From assembly GCA_031280615.1 (NCBI GenBank), contig JAITGO010000010.1:62001-126000 (forward strand): a stretch of 64,000 nucleotides of DNA, read 5' to 3'. Numbering within the stretch: position 1 is the first letter of the stretch; each line of letters begins with the position of its first letter. The DNA is from Desulfobulbus sp. (GTDB lineage: Bacteria; Desulfobacterota; Desulfobulbia; Desulfobulbales; Desulfobulbaceae). Under the pieces are notes generated by a model, which was given only the letters and a program-made list of their open reading frames with translations, was not told the origin of the DNA and made no database searches. Shown here piece by piece: positions 55,687 through 64,000 of this stretch. The translations under genes and the position numbers were made by a program.

Positions 55687-56162
55687 ATGTGGCTATCGGG
55701 CCCAACCTCGCTCACGTACCGGGAAAAATAGCAAAAGGCGAACAAACCGTCCGGTCGGCCGGCGCCGCATAGCCCCGCTCGCTCCCTCTCGGCCCGGTCA
55801 TTCGTCCCATGCGCCCCGAACAGAACAGGGGCCGCACGATCCATTGCGGGCAAGACCGGTTGTCTCGTCCGTGTCCCGGAGGCCGCTCGGTGCCGGGCCG
55901 GCTTTGGGGACACGGAGATTACTACCGCCTTTTCCCATTTTCGTTCTTTTTTCGCAGTCGTCAACAGACAAAAAAGAGAATGCACATCGGCTTCCCGGAA
56001 AGTGCTGCCAAAGGCGCGTCCGCTCGGCAGTCCCCTTTTTTTCAGCCTGAAAAAAAGGGGATCGTCCGGGCCTGGCCCGCCTTCCAGCCGGACAACCCGG
56101 ACGCAACGGGCCGGCAAGGGGACAGGGGCTGTGCGTGCGAGCCATACATAGCCATTTCTTGA
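55687..56162. other. Intergenic region with a 29-nt palindrome
   Basis: No gene is recognisable in 475 bp. At 56032-56060 the arms CCCCTTTTTTTCAG and CTGAAAAAAAGGGG form 14 perfect pairs around one base. The arms contain T- and A-tracts, so either strand could form a terminator-like structure; it probably ends the mgtA operon on the minus strand. Confidence 0.55.
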
Positions 56163-56972
56163 TCAAATGTCACGATTTCGCTGCGTTTTTTCCGGCAGAA
56201 TACGAATGGCCAGACATTTGTAGACGATTCGCCCTCCCTCGTAGGCTGCGGTGTTGCGACGCAGGACCCGCCAATCCTTGATCTGACAGAATCCGTCGGC
56301 CTCAAGCTTGTCGATCAGCCCGTCGGCCTGGTCAAGCATGAGGGTCAACTCGGCATTCTGGCTCAGCGCGATCTGCCGCAGGCCCGCACCGCTGACCAGA
56401 GCGACCGGTTCCACTACCAGGTTGGAAAGATCCTTCAAGACCGGCTGGCCGACGGCCGGTTTGGCCTGCAGCCGGATCATTCGTGCCCTGGTGTCCGGGA
56501 CAGCGGTCTCCTTGGCCGCCGCGATCAGATCGAGCAGATAGTTGCGGACATCGTTCAGGTCCCGGGCCGACTCCAGCCTGCCGTTGTCGGGAAAGCTCTC
56601 CACCGCCTTGGCCATGATTGAGACTTCGCGCAGGTAATGGCTGCGCTGATTGGTCGGCACCAGGTACATCGCCACCAGCCGGACCGGCTGCCGGTCCTTG
56701 GTGCCGTAGGCGATCCCGGCAGGGCTCCAGCCGACCACGCAGACCAGGTCGCCGTCGAAGGGCACGCCCGCGTGCGGACTGGCCCAACCCTGGCCGATGC
56801 CGGTATTGGTGGCCTGTTCCCGGGCCATGACCAGCTCGACGATTTCCGTGCCGGCCGGGATTTCGGGAAACGCCTCGATGATGTGCGCCAAAAACTGCAA
56901 GGCATGGGTCTTGTCGTTCTCGGGCAGTTCGAACAGCCGCCCTTCTTGGAGGGCATCAAGCAAGGTTTCCAT
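56163..56972 (-). CDS. PTS EIIA (Ntr/Fru-type)-like protein downstream of mgtA
   Basis: 269 residues. The first 150 residues fit the EIIA fructose/nitrogen-type fold, with the phosphorylatable His in GQGWASPHAGVPF. The C-terminal 110 residues (KDLSNLVVEPVALV, AELTLMLDQADGLIDKLEADG) are an additional domain I do not recognise. It starts 2 nt after mgtA ends, with GGAGG before the ATG, so the two are co-translated. No sugar-PTS permease is nearby; a regulatory link between phosphotransfer state and Mg2+ transport is a reasonable inference. Confidence 0.75.
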   Translation of the reverse strand: METLLDALQEGRLFELPENDKTHALQFLAHIIEAFPEIPAGTEIVELVMAREQATNTGIGQGWASPHAGVPFDGDLVCVVGWSPAGIAYGTKDRQPVRLVAMYLVPTNQRSHYLREVSIMAKAVESFPDNGRLESARDLNDVRNYLLDLIAAAKETAVPDTRARMIRLQAKPAVGQPVLKDLSNLVVEPVALVSGAGLRQIALSQNAELTLMLDQADGLIDKLEADGFCQIKDWRVLRRNTAAYEGGRIVYKCLAIRILPEKTQRNRDI

Positions 56973-56974
56973 AA

Positions 56975-59626
56975 TCAATTGCCTCCGTACCGATGGAAGA
57001 ACCAGGTCTTGACCCCGTGGGCCAGGACGCCGTAGCCGACCAGGAAAGCGGCGATCCAGGTCCAATACGCCGGGGGCAGGGCCACCAGGCCGAGATCGTC
57101 GGCAAAGGGGGAATAGGGGAGCCACGCCCCGATCGCCATCACCGCCAGGGTGGTTATGGTCATCGGCAGGGAGGCGCTGCTCTGGAAAAAGGGGATACGG
57201 CGGGTGCGGATGATGTGGACGATCAGGGTCTGGGTCAGCAACGACTCGACGAACCATCCTGTCTGGAACAGCCGCGCCCATTGCTCCTGCTGCGCCGGCG
57301 AGGTGCCGGGCACAAGGTATTGTGAGCAATCGAACACGAACCACATCAGGGCAAAGGTGGCGTAATCGAACAGCGAGCTGATCGGGCCGATCCACACCAT
57401 GAACCGTTTGATATTGTCGATATTCCACTTCAACGGCTGGGCGATCTGCTCCTCGTCGACCGTGTCGGCCGGGATGCCGGTCTGGGAGAAGTCGTAGAGC
57501 AGGTTGTTGGCCAGGATCTGCACCGGCAGCATCGGCAGGAAAGGGAGCAGGTAGCTGGCGCCGACCACGCTGAACATATTGCCGAAGTTAGAGCTGGACC
57601 CCATGCGGATGTATTTAATGATATTGGCAAAAACCCGGCGGCCTTCCATGATGCCCTCTTCCAGGATCAACAGGCTCTTCTCCAGCAGGACGATATCGGC
57701 GGCCTCCTTGGCAACGTCGACGGCGGAGTCCACCGAAATGCCGACATCAGCCGCTTTCAGGGCCGGGGCATCGTTGATGCCGTCGCCCATGAACCCGACC
57801 ACATGGCCGCAGCGGCGGAGCTCGCGGACAATCTGTTCCTTTTGGGTGGGGGTGAGCTTGACGAACACGTTGCATTCCTGCACGGCCCGGGAAAATTGCG
57901 GCTGATCGAGCGCGGCCAGCTCGGCGCCGGAGATCATGTGCCGCACGGTCAGGCCGACGTTGCGGCAAACCGTCCGGGTGATCAGGCCGTTATCTCCGGT
58001 GAGCACCTTCACGGTCACCCCGGCCTTGGGCAAAATTTCAAGGGCCTCGGTGGCCGAGACCTTGGGCGGATCGAAAAAGGCGATGTAGCCCAGGAGGACC
58101 AGCCGGCTCTCGTCCTCGACCGTGAACACCGATTTTTCCGCGGAAAACTCGCGGTAGGCAATGCCGAGCACCCGGAAGCCCTCGGCGTTGAGCTTGTCGA
58201 CTTCCTCGAACAGATCGGCCCGGAGCAGGTCGATCAAGGGATAAATCTCCTCGTTGATCTGGTAATGGCTGCAGCAGGAATAGATTTCCTCGACCGCACC
58301 CTTGCAGATCAGCACGTGGTCGCCCTCGTATTCCACCACCACCGACATGCGGCGGCGCTGGAAATCGAAGGGCAGTTCGTCCACCAGGCGGCAGTTGGCA
58401 TCGACCTCGAGATTGGCGAATTCGATCACGGCCCGGTCGATCAGATTTCGCAGCCCAGTCTGGAAATAACTGTTGAGGAACGCGTAGTTGAGCACCTCCT
58501 CGCTGGTGTGACCCACGATGTCCACGTGGCGCTCCAACACGACCTTGTCCTGGGTGAGCGTCCCGGTCTTGTCGGTGCAGAGGATGTCGATGGCGCCGAA
58601 ATTCTGGATCGAGGGCAGGCGCTTGACGATCACCTTTTTCCCGGCCATGGTCAGAGCGCCCTTGGCCAGATTGACGGTCACGATCATTGGCAGCATCTCA
58701 GGGGTCAGACCCACGGCCACCGACAGGCCGAACAGCAGGGCCTCGAGCCAGTTGCCCTTGGTCATCCCCACAATGAAAAACACCGCGCAGACCAGCACCA
58801 GCATGAAGCGGATCATCAGCCAGGTGAACGACCGGACGCCGATGTCGAAACTGGTCTCCTCGCGGGTGTCGGCCAGACGTTCGGCAATGGCGCCGAACAC
58901 GGTGCGAGCACCGGTGTTGACCACCACGCCGCGGGCCGTGCCGCTGATCACCGAGGAGCCGAGAAAGCAGGCGTTGGGCAACTCCAGGACCGTGGGCGGT
59001 GCCACGGCCGGCGCCAGGCTGGTCTTTTCCACCGGCATGGATTCGCCGGTGAGCGCGGATTCGCTGACAAAGAAATCCTTGGCCGCGATCAGGCGCAGGT
59101 CCGCCGGCACGATGGAACCGGCCTGGAGCAGCACGATGTCGCCGGGCACGACCTCCGACATCTTGATTTCGGCCTCGTCCCCGTCCCGCAGGACAAAGGT
59201 CCGCGACTGGACCCGCTTGCCCAGGGTCTCGACCGCATTGCCGGACCGACGGTCGAGGATGAACGAGAGACCGACGCTGAGCGCGATCATCGCCCCGACA
59301 ATGACCGACGACTTGGCCTCGCCGATCAGGGCCGATACCAGGGCGATCACCAGCAGTTGGATCACCAGCGGACTTTTCAATCGGTGGCCGAGATCCATGA
59401 TGACGTTCAACCGTTGGCTGCGGGTCAATTCGTTCGGGCCGAAGCGATCCAGCCGTTGTTCGGCCTCCTGGGCGGTCAACCCCTGGTAACGGACGCCCAG
59501 GCCGGCCGCCATGGCTGCCAAGGGGGCGATGCAGTTGGCCAGCAGGTGCTGCTCGTTCTCATGTTGAGGGGCAAACTTGTTTTTTGCCGGCGATGCGGCG
59601 GAGGAAAAAGAACGGAAGAGGTTCAT
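56975..59626 (-). CDS. mgtA: Magnesium-translocating P-type ATPase
   Basis: 883 residues, P3B ATPase. The phosphorylation site is ILCTDKTGTLTQD, the actuator motif SALTGES, the hinge GDGINDAPALK, and the helix-4 segment VGLTPEMLPMIV is characteristic of MgtA/MgtB. Ten membrane helices are expected. It imports Mg2+ into the cytoplasm. ATG 59626 is preceded by GGGAGG. A small proline-rich ORF ends 14 nt upstream, and a long leader separates it from the likely promoter. Confidence 0.95.
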   Translation of the reverse strand: MNLFRSFSSAASPAKNKFAPQHENEQHLLANCIAPLAAMAAGLGVRYQGLTAQEAEQRLDRFGPNELTRSQRLNVIMDLGHRLKSPLVIQLLVIALVSALIGEAKSSVIVGAMIALSVGLSFILDRRSGNAVETLGKRVQSRTFVLRDGDEAEIKMSEVVPGDIVLLQAGSIVPADLRLIAAKDFFVSESALTGESMPVEKTSLAPAVAPPTVLELPNACFLGSSVISGTARGVVVNTGARTVFGAIAERLADTREETSFDIGVRSFTWLMIRFMLVLVCAVFFIVGMTKGNWLEALLFGLSVAVGLTPEMLPMIVTVNLAKGALTMAGKKVIVKRLPSIQNFGAIDILCTDKTGTLTQDKVVLERHVDIVGHTSEEVLNYAFLNSYFQTGLRNLIDRAVIEFANLEVDANCRLVDELPFDFQRRRMSVVVEYEGDHVLICKGAVEEIYSCCSHYQINEEIYPLIDLLRADLFEEVDKLNAEGFRVLGIAYREFSAEKSVFTVEDESRLVLLGYIAFFDPPKVSATEALEILPKAGVTVKVLTGDNGLITRTVCRNVGLTVRHMISGAELAALDQPQFSRAVQECNVFVKLTPTQKEQIVRELRRCGHVVGFMGDGINDAPALKAADVGISVDSAVDVAKEAADIVLLEKSLLILEEGIMEGRRVFANIIKYIRMGSSSNFGNMFSVVGASYLLPFLPMLPVQILANNLLYDFSQTGIPADTVDEEQIAQPLKWNIDNIKRFMVWIGPISSLFDYATFALMWFVFDCSQYLVPGTSPAQQEQWARLFQTGWFVESLLTQTLIVHIIRTRRIPFFQSSASLPMTITTLAVMAIGAWLPYSPFADDLGLVALPPAYWTWIAAFLVGYGVLAHGVKTWFFHRYGGN

Positions 59627-59640
59627 GCTTGCACCTCCCG

Positions 59641-59769
59641 TCAAAACGCGCGCAGCCGATTACATAAGAGGGGCGAGGAATGGGAGGGAAGCGGGCAGGG
59701 CCGGCGCCTTGGCCCGCACAAGAAGGGACGGCGGATGGATGCGATGAAGAGAAAGATGGGAATGCGCAT
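59641..59769 (-). CDS. Proline/arginine-rich leader peptide upstream of mgtA
   Basis: 42 codons with a near-ideal ribosome site, ACGGAGGTGAACC-ATG, ending TGA 14 nt before the mgtA ATG. The product MRIPIFLFIASIRRPFL... has 7 Pro and 8 Arg; the core GPRRRPCPLP recalls the proline-rich MgtL leader of Salmonella, where ribosome stalling on Pro codons under low Mg2+ controls mgtA. The mgtA ribosome site follows directly after its stop, so translation of the two would be coupled. No homologue is known to me; assignment is by position and composition. Confidence 0.6.
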   Translation of the reverse strand: MRIPIFLFIASIRRPFLCGPRRRPCPLPSHSSPLLCNRLRAF

Positions 59770-60032
59770 GGTTCACCTCCGTTGGGGCCGCGGCGATCGA
59801 GGGGCGGCCGGAAGTGAACCGACGGCTAAAGGTGTACGGAGCGCCGACTGTCCAGTCTACCCGCCGCGCCGCTCAAGCACCGCGATCCAGGGTGTTCGGG
59901 TTGTTGCAACTGTTCGTGTTTCTGATCCGTTGACCAGCAACTGTGACTGCCGTCTGAGTCGCTCATCGTGCCTCTGTGGGAATGAAGTGTCGGCCCGGCG
60001 CATTTCGCGATGCGCGCGGGCATTTGGTGCGG

Positions 60033-60062
60033 GCAATATATTGCGCCGGACAAGAATCACAA
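60033..60062 (-). promoter_or_regulatory. Probable mgtA promoter with palindromic operator
   Basis: On the minus strand TTGTGA (60057-60062) and TATATT (60035-60040) are 16 nt apart. The -10 lies inside a perfect 12-nt palindrome GCAATATATTGC (60033-60044), a likely repressor site. Transcription from about 60028 would give a leader of about 400 nt to mgtA, including the small ORF. Apart from these elements 59770-60199 shows no gene. Confidence 0.5.
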
Positions 60063-60199
60063 GGAATTTATTGGTCCGGAAAAAGGTTGAAACCGTCGGT
60101 TGAACAGGGGGAAGGATAGCAGCCGGAGGCAATCCGGGCATGCCGCGTGCATTCGGCGGTGACCGGGTCGCCCCCAGGGCTTGTGCTAAAAATGCAGGA

Positions 60200-61072
60200 T
60201 CAGAGGAGGCCGTCCAGGACCGCCAGGCACATGTCGGCCTTGTTGAGCGTGTAGAGATGGACGCCGGGGGCGCCGCCGTCGAGTAACTCCTTGATTTGCT
60301 CCCGCGCATAGGCCATGCCGATTTCGTGCACCGCGCCGGCGCCGCCCTGTTCATGGGCCTTGGTCAGAGCATTGATCAAACGGCCGGGAATGCGGGCGTT
60401 GCACATCTCCAGAATAAAGCGCAGGGAGGTCAGGTTGCGAATGGGCAAGATGGCCGGCACTATCGGCACTGTCACGCCCCGGGTGCGCAGGCGGTCGACA
60501 TAGTCGAAGTAGACCCGGTTGTCGAAATACACCTGGGTGATGACGAAATTGGCCCCGCACTTCACCTTGTGTCGCATCACGTCCAGGTCGGCGGCAAGGG
60601 AGGGCGCCTCGGCGTGGGCTTCGGGAAACCCGGCCACTCCGATGGCCAGGTCCGGATAGCGGGCGCGGATGTGGGTCACCAGGTCCGCGGCATGGGGAAA
60701 GGTCGCGAACAGCTCGGCATCGGTGCCGGTGTAGCCGGCGGGGCGATCGCCGCGCAAAGCCAGGACATTATCGATCCCCAGCGCGCGGATCGCCTCGAGG
60801 AAGCCGTCGATCTTCTCCCGGTTGGCTGTCACACTGGTGAGGTGCGGCATGACCTCGAAGCCGCAAGTGTCGATCAACCGCTCGCAGATCTCCAGGGTAT
60901 TGGACTGGGTGGAGCCGCCGGCGCCGTAGGTCACCGACACGAACAGCGGCCTCAGTCGGCTCAGTTCTCTGGCCGTTGCCAGGAAATCCGGCCATTCCTC
61001 CTGCTTCTTCGGCGGGAAAAATTCCAGGGAGACAAAGGGGCCGATTTTTTCGATCAATTGAGGAATTCGCAT
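60200..61072 (-). CDS. metF: 5,10-methylenetetrahydrofolate reductase
   Basis: 290 residues, an FAD TIM barrel of the usual MetF length. SLEFFPPK near the N-terminus holds the catalytic Glu; VSVTYGAGGST, LALRGDRP and FVITQVYFD are family signatures. It makes methyl-THF for methionine synthesis and, in anaerobes, for the Wood-Ljungdahl methyl branch. AAGGAGG precedes ATG 61072. Confidence 0.95.
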   Translation of the reverse strand: MRIPQLIEKIGPFVSLEFFPPKKQEEWPDFLATARELSRLRPLFVSVTYGAGGSTQSNTLEICERLIDTCGFEVMPHLTSVTANREKIDGFLEAIRALGIDNVLALRGDRPAGYTGTDAELFATFPHAADLVTHIRARYPDLAIGVAGFPEAHAEAPSLAADLDVMRHKVKCGANFVITQVYFDNRVYFDYVDRLRTRGVTVPIVPAILPIRNLTSLRFILEMCNARIPGRLINALTKAHEQGGAGAVHEIGMAYAREQIKELLDGGAPGVHLYTLNKADMCLAVLDGLL

Positions 61073-61170
61073 CCCACCCTCCTTATGGCTGGCCGCGCCG
61101 GGACACCCGGTCCGAACGGCACGGCAAAAAAAACGATTCGAATGAACGGACGATTCGGCGCCGCGGGGCC

Positions 61171-61509
61171 TCATCGCCTTTTGGGCTTGCGGTTGCCCCA
61201 CAACGGATTCGGCCCGAACCGGGCCTGCCACCAGTCCTCGGGGTCGTACGGGTCGAGTCCGGCATCTTCGGCTTCCTCCCGTTTCAGGGGAAACCGGTAT
61301 TCGGTGCAATACCGCATCAGCAGCTCGTAGGCCGCGGTGATCCGATACATCTGTTCGCCGCTGCCCGCCGAACCGCTTTCGGCGGCGTCCGGATGGTACT
61401 GCTTGCTCAGTCGGCGGTAGTTGCGCTTGATCTCGGCCAAACTCGCCCGCTCCGGGAGTCGCAGCACCTCCCTGGCCAGCTCGATGGCCTGCCACTCCCC
61501 GGCGTTCAT
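61171..61509 (-). CDS. J-domain protein
   Basis: 112 residues. A J domain at residues about 10-75 with the HPD tripeptide in LSKQYHPDAAES. The C-terminal 35 residues (DPYDPEDWWQARFGPNPLWG) are specific to this protein. It would stimulate an Hsp70 ATPase. The ATG overlaps the plsY stop by 4 nt. Confidence 0.9.
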   Translation of the reverse strand: MNAGEWQAIELAREVLRLPERASLAEIKRNYRRLSKQYHPDAAESGSAGSGEQMYRITAAYELLMRYCTEYRFPLKREEAEDAGLDPYDPEDWWQARFGPNPLWGNRKPKRR

Positions 61510-62117
61510 GCGCGGTCCTTTCTCTGCCAACTTTTTTCGGTGCCGCCGAGCAGACGGCCGATGTTTTGGTAATGCTTGATCCAGATCAGCAGGACAATGA
61601 AGGCTGCGAGCCAGAATTTCCATGCCGGGACCTGGAGCACCAGCAGCACCACCAGGATCGAGGCCGAACCGAGGAGCGAGCCGAGCGAGACATAGCCGGA
61701 CAAAAACACGCAGGCCAGGAAGACCAGCAGGCAGCTCAGCGCCGCCGGCGGCGCCAGGTAGAGAAAGGCGCCCAGCGCGGTGGCTACGCCCTTGCCGCCC
61801 TTGAAGCGCAGGTAGACCGGGAACATGTGGCCAAGCACCGTGGCCGCGCCGCAGAGCGCGATCAACAGGTCGCGGTTGGAATCGGCACGCAGCAGCAGGG
61901 AGGCGATAAACATCGGCAGAAAGCCCTTGAGCATATCGCACACCAGGGTCAGGGTGCCCATTTTCTTGCCGAGCAGGCGGGCCACGTTGGTGGCGCCGAT
62001 GTTCTTACTGCCTTGGGTGCGGATGTCGATGCCGCTGCTCCGGGACAACAGCAGGCCGAAGGGGATGGCTCCGATCAGGTAGGAGCCGAGGATGCACGCG
62101 GGTGCGGTGAAAAGCAT
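61506..62117 (-). CDS. plsY: Glycerol-3-phosphate acyltransferase PlsY
   Basis: 203 residues with five to six membrane helices. Motif 1 GSYLIGAIPFG, motif 2 GSKNIGATNVAR and motif 3 FKGGKGVATALG are present. It acylates sn-glycerol 3-phosphate from acyl phosphate, the first step of phospholipid synthesis. Confidence 0.96.
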   Translation of the reverse strand: MLFTAPACILGSYLIGAIPFGLLLSRSSGIDIRTQGSKNIGATNVARLLGKKMGTLTLVCDMLKGFLPMFIASLLLRADSNRDLLIALCGAATVLGHMFPVYLRFKGGKGVATALGAFLYLAPPAALSCLLVFLACVFLSGYVSLGSLLGSASILVVLLVLQVPAWKFWLAAFIVLLIWIKHYQNIGRLLGGTEKSWQRKDRA

Positions 62118-62156
62118 GGTGTTCCTTTGTTGAACGACAGGGGTTGGTCGGAAAAA

Positions 62157-63020
62157 TCAGGCCTTGTTGTGCCGGAAGAGCATGTCCAGTTCGCAGGCGG
62201 CGGCAAAGGCCGCGATGTCCTCCCGGAGTTGGCGCACATAGGGGCAATCCACCACGGCCAGCAGGGTCTGGCGCAAGCGGAGCACCGGCTGGTCCCCGAG
62301 GGTTGCCGGCTCCAGCACATAGGGAAAAATCTGCGGCCGGCGGCAGACCTGGGGTCGGTCGCCATAGATCCGGCAGTGGCCGGAGGATGGCGCGAGGTTG
62401 GGACAGCGACTTTCCCTGGGCAGGATCAGGCTCCAGCCGGGCTGCCAGCGGATCAGCACCGGCGCGGTCCGGTCGAAGAAGTCCCGGCCATCCAGCCGAA
62501 GCGGCGGCTCGTCGTCCGGCCGCCGCGTTTTCGTTGTTTCGGATTCGACCCGCGCCACCGGAAACAGGCCGGTTTCCTCGGGTTGCAGCGGAATTTCGAA
62601 ATAGCCGTGGGCCATGGCCGCCTCCGGGCCGACGCAGCAGAGCGTGCAGCCGCAGGGCGCGCAGAGCAGGCTGTTGATCCGCTCCAGCTCGCGGGTGAGA
62701 ACCTGCTGGGCCACCAGGGCCGCGGTTGCGGTCATGGGGTCCACCGGTCGGTCGTCGGCGTCGACTACCTGGGCCGATACCGGTCCTCCGGCCTTGAATG
62801 TTTCCAGGGGCGCAAGCAGATCGACGTAAGGACCCAGGTCGGCGGCCGGATGCGGATACCGGGCAAAGGGGGTTTCGATCTCTTCGGTCAGCTGGCCGAT
62901 CACCTCGGCCACCGAGCCGAAGTCGCCGGTCAAATACAGAAACTGGACAATGGCCACCAGGGGCAGAACCGGCTGTCGCAGCAGGGCCAGCCCAGGTGCC
63001 AGGGCATCTTGTTCAATCAT
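62157..63020 (-). CDS. YkgJ-type cysteine-cluster protein
   Basis: 287 residues. Cys residues in LLCAPCGCTLCC, CPNLAPSSGHCRIYGDRPQVCR form the YkgJ/CxxCxxCC metal-cluster pattern, which is thought to bind zinc or an Fe-S cluster. The N-terminal 110 residues are helical. Function unknown. ATG 63020 (MIEQDALAPG) is preferred over the longer frame. Confidence 0.8.
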   Translation of the reverse strand: MIEQDALAPGLALLRQPVLPLVAIVQFLYLTGDFGSVAEVIGQLTEEIETPFARYPHPAADLGPYVDLLAPLETFKAGGPVSAQVVDADDRPVDPMTATAALVAQQVLTRELERINSLLCAPCGCTLCCVGPEAAMAHGYFEIPLQPEETGLFPVARVESETTKTRRPDDEPPLRLDGRDFFDRTAPVLIRWQPGWSLILPRESRCPNLAPSSGHCRIYGDRPQVCRRPQIFPYVLEPATLGDQPVLRLRQTLLAVVDCPYVRQLREDIAAFAAACELDMLFRHNKA

Positions 63021-63197
63021 CTCGCATCCATTCACAATGGCCCGCACCCTACACAAAAAAAAGCCGAAAAACAAGCGGCCACCGTGCAAAATCCGCCCAA
63101 CAAGCCGTAGATACCTTTACTTTGGTCCGCAAACTGATTACATACCTCGATGCCTCAGCACAATGACGGCGCCCCGGCGCCAGGAACACCGACACAT

Positions 63198-63707
63198 ATG
63201 GCCCTACGAACGATCGTCACCTATCCGCATCCGGTCCTGCGCCAGGAAGCGGAGCCCATCACCGTTTTTGACCAGGAGCTCAAAACCCTGGTCGAAGACA
63301 TGGCGGAAACCATGTACCAGGCCCCCGGCGTCGGTCTGGCGGCCAACCAGGTCGGGGTTGCCCGGCAAGTAGTGGTGGTCGACCGCTCCACCGCCGAAAG
63401 CGAACGCACCTATATCACCTTGGTCAATCCGGAGATCAGCGACGGCGAGGGCAGCGTCACCGACGAGGAAGGCTGCCTGAGCGTGATCGAGTGCTATGCC
63501 AAGGTCGAGCGGTTTCGCAAGATCCACGTCACTGCCCGGGATGTGGAAGGCAATCCCCTGGAATTCGACGCCGAAGACCGCTATGCCCGCATCATCCAGC
63601 ACGAGGTCGACCACCTGCGCGGCACCCTGTTCATCGACCGGCTGAGTTCGCTCAAGCGCGCACTGTATAAAAAGAAGCTCAAGCGAATCCTCCAGGAACG
63701 GGAATGA
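63198..63707 (+). CDS. def: Peptide deformylase
   Basis: 169 residues with the three family motifs GVGLAANQVG, EEGCLS (metal Cys) and QHEVDHL (HExxH). Removes formyl from nascent proteins. ATG 63198 gives the canonical start ALRTIVTYPHPVLRQ. Overlaps fmt by 4 nt, the classic def-fmt pair. Confidence 0.96.
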   Translation: MALRTIVTYPHPVLRQEAEPITVFDQELKTLVEDMAETMYQAPGVGLAANQVGVARQVVVVDRSTAESERTYITLVNPEISDGEGSVTDEEGCLSVIECYAKVERFRKIHVTARDVEGNPLEFDAEDRYARIIQHEVDHLRGTLFIDRLSSLKRALYKKKLKRILQERE

Positions 63708-64000
63708 GCGCTTCCTTGCGGATCGTCTTCATGGGCACGCCGGATTTTGCCGTGCCTTCGCTTCAAGCCTTGCTCGACGGTCCGGAAGAGGTGGTGGCTG
63801 CAGTCTGCCAGCCCGACCGGGAACGGGGCCGGGGCAAGAAGGTGAGCCCACCCCCGGTCAAGGTCCTGGCCGAACGGCACCGTATTCCGGTGCTGCAGCC
63901 CGAATCGGTGCGCACCGCCTCCTTTCTGGAGGAAATGCAGGCCCTGGCGCCGGATCTGCTGGTGGTGGCCGCCTACGGCAAAATTCTGCCCCAGAGGCTG
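63704..64000 (+). CDS. fmt: Methionyl-tRNA formyltransferase (N-terminal part)
   Basis: 99 codons to the window edge. RIVFMGTPDFAVPSLQALL and VCQPDRERGRGKKVSPPPVK are the start of Fmt with its basic loop. It formylates initiator Met-tRNA. The ATG overlaps the def stop (ATGA). The rest of the gene lies beyond the window. Confidence 0.96.
   Translation, partial: MSASLRIVFMGTPDFAVPSLQALLDGPEEVVAAVCQPDRERGRGKKVSPPPVKVLAERHRIPVLQPESVRTASFLEEMQALAPDLLVVAAYGKILPQRL

Noticed and set aside
59770..60030. M-box (Mg2+) riboswitch upstream of mgtA
   Set aside because: None of the conserved M-box segments is visible in the leader; the small ORF is the more specific signal.
57803..60103. 766-codon open frame antisense to mgtA
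   Set aside because: High-GC antisense artefact; the His/Gln/Gly-rich product mirrors the mgtA codon pattern.
1..64000. CRISPR arrays, insertion sequences, tRNA or rRNA genes, prophage
   Set aside because: No regularly spaced direct repeats, transposase or integrase motifs, or tRNA-like cloverleaf with CCA-end context were seen by eye.

Overview
The window is a chromosomal segment of an anaerobic, GC-rich bacterium. A selenocysteine formate dehydrogenase with a Tat signal, an orange-protein (ORP)-type Mo/Cu-S cluster operon, a TRAP solute-binding protein, twin-SPASM radical-SAM enzymes and several sigma54 promoters together point to a sulfate-reducing Desulfobacterota, most likely a Desulfobulbales member. 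This assignment is inferred from gene content; no rRNA or tRNA is present.

Region 1 (1-14,000): a sensor kinase and its response regulator (minus strand) diverge from a plus-strand set that follows an excellent -24/-12 promoter. The set encodes an alkaline-phosphatase-superfamily hydrolase, an MFS carrier, an orphan TRAP binding protein, an alkyl-sulfatase-like metallo-beta-lactamase, a thioredoxin-like protein, a thioredoxin reductase with a C-terminal thioredoxin-like domain lacking CxxC, and an outer-membrane channel. It reads as an inducible module for uptake and hydrolysis of an ester substrate, possibly an organosulfate.

Region 2 (14,290-21,300): a GNAT and a PLP amino-acid decarboxylase. 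Next comes a seven-gene ORP-type operon: three NifX/NifB-like cluster-binding proteins, two MinD-type ATPases with ferredoxin inserts, a degenerate receiver and a DUF5320-like protein. It has its own sigma54-type promoter and a bidirectional terminator.

Region 3 (21,337-32,705): the most unusual part. A Tat-lipoprotein beta-propeller with a Cys-x-Cys-rich C-terminal tail is followed by four radical-SAM proteins carrying five radical-SAM domains and by two PqqD-like peptide-recognition proteins. Consecutive genes are coupled by 4-nt stop/start overlaps. This has the layout of a peptide-modification (RiPP-like) system whose substrate would be the Cys-rich tail of a large folded exported protein. 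An MFS carrier lies upstream.

Region 4 (32,782-38,350): fdnGHI-fdhE formate dehydrogenase with an in-frame UGA (Sec196) and an adjacent SECIS-like hairpin.

Region 5 (38,600-54,600): umuDC, a DUF898 membrane protein with an M48 protease, a hybrid sensor kinase, a SWIM zinc-finger protein, a universal stress protein, divergent ilvY/ilvC with palindromic operators, and an HD-GYP phosphodiesterase.

Region 6 (54,600-64,000): a flippase-like membrane protein, mgtA with a downstream EIIA-like gene and an upstream proline-rich leader ORF, metF, a J-domain protein, plsY, a YkgJ-type cysteine-cluster protein, def and the start of fmt.
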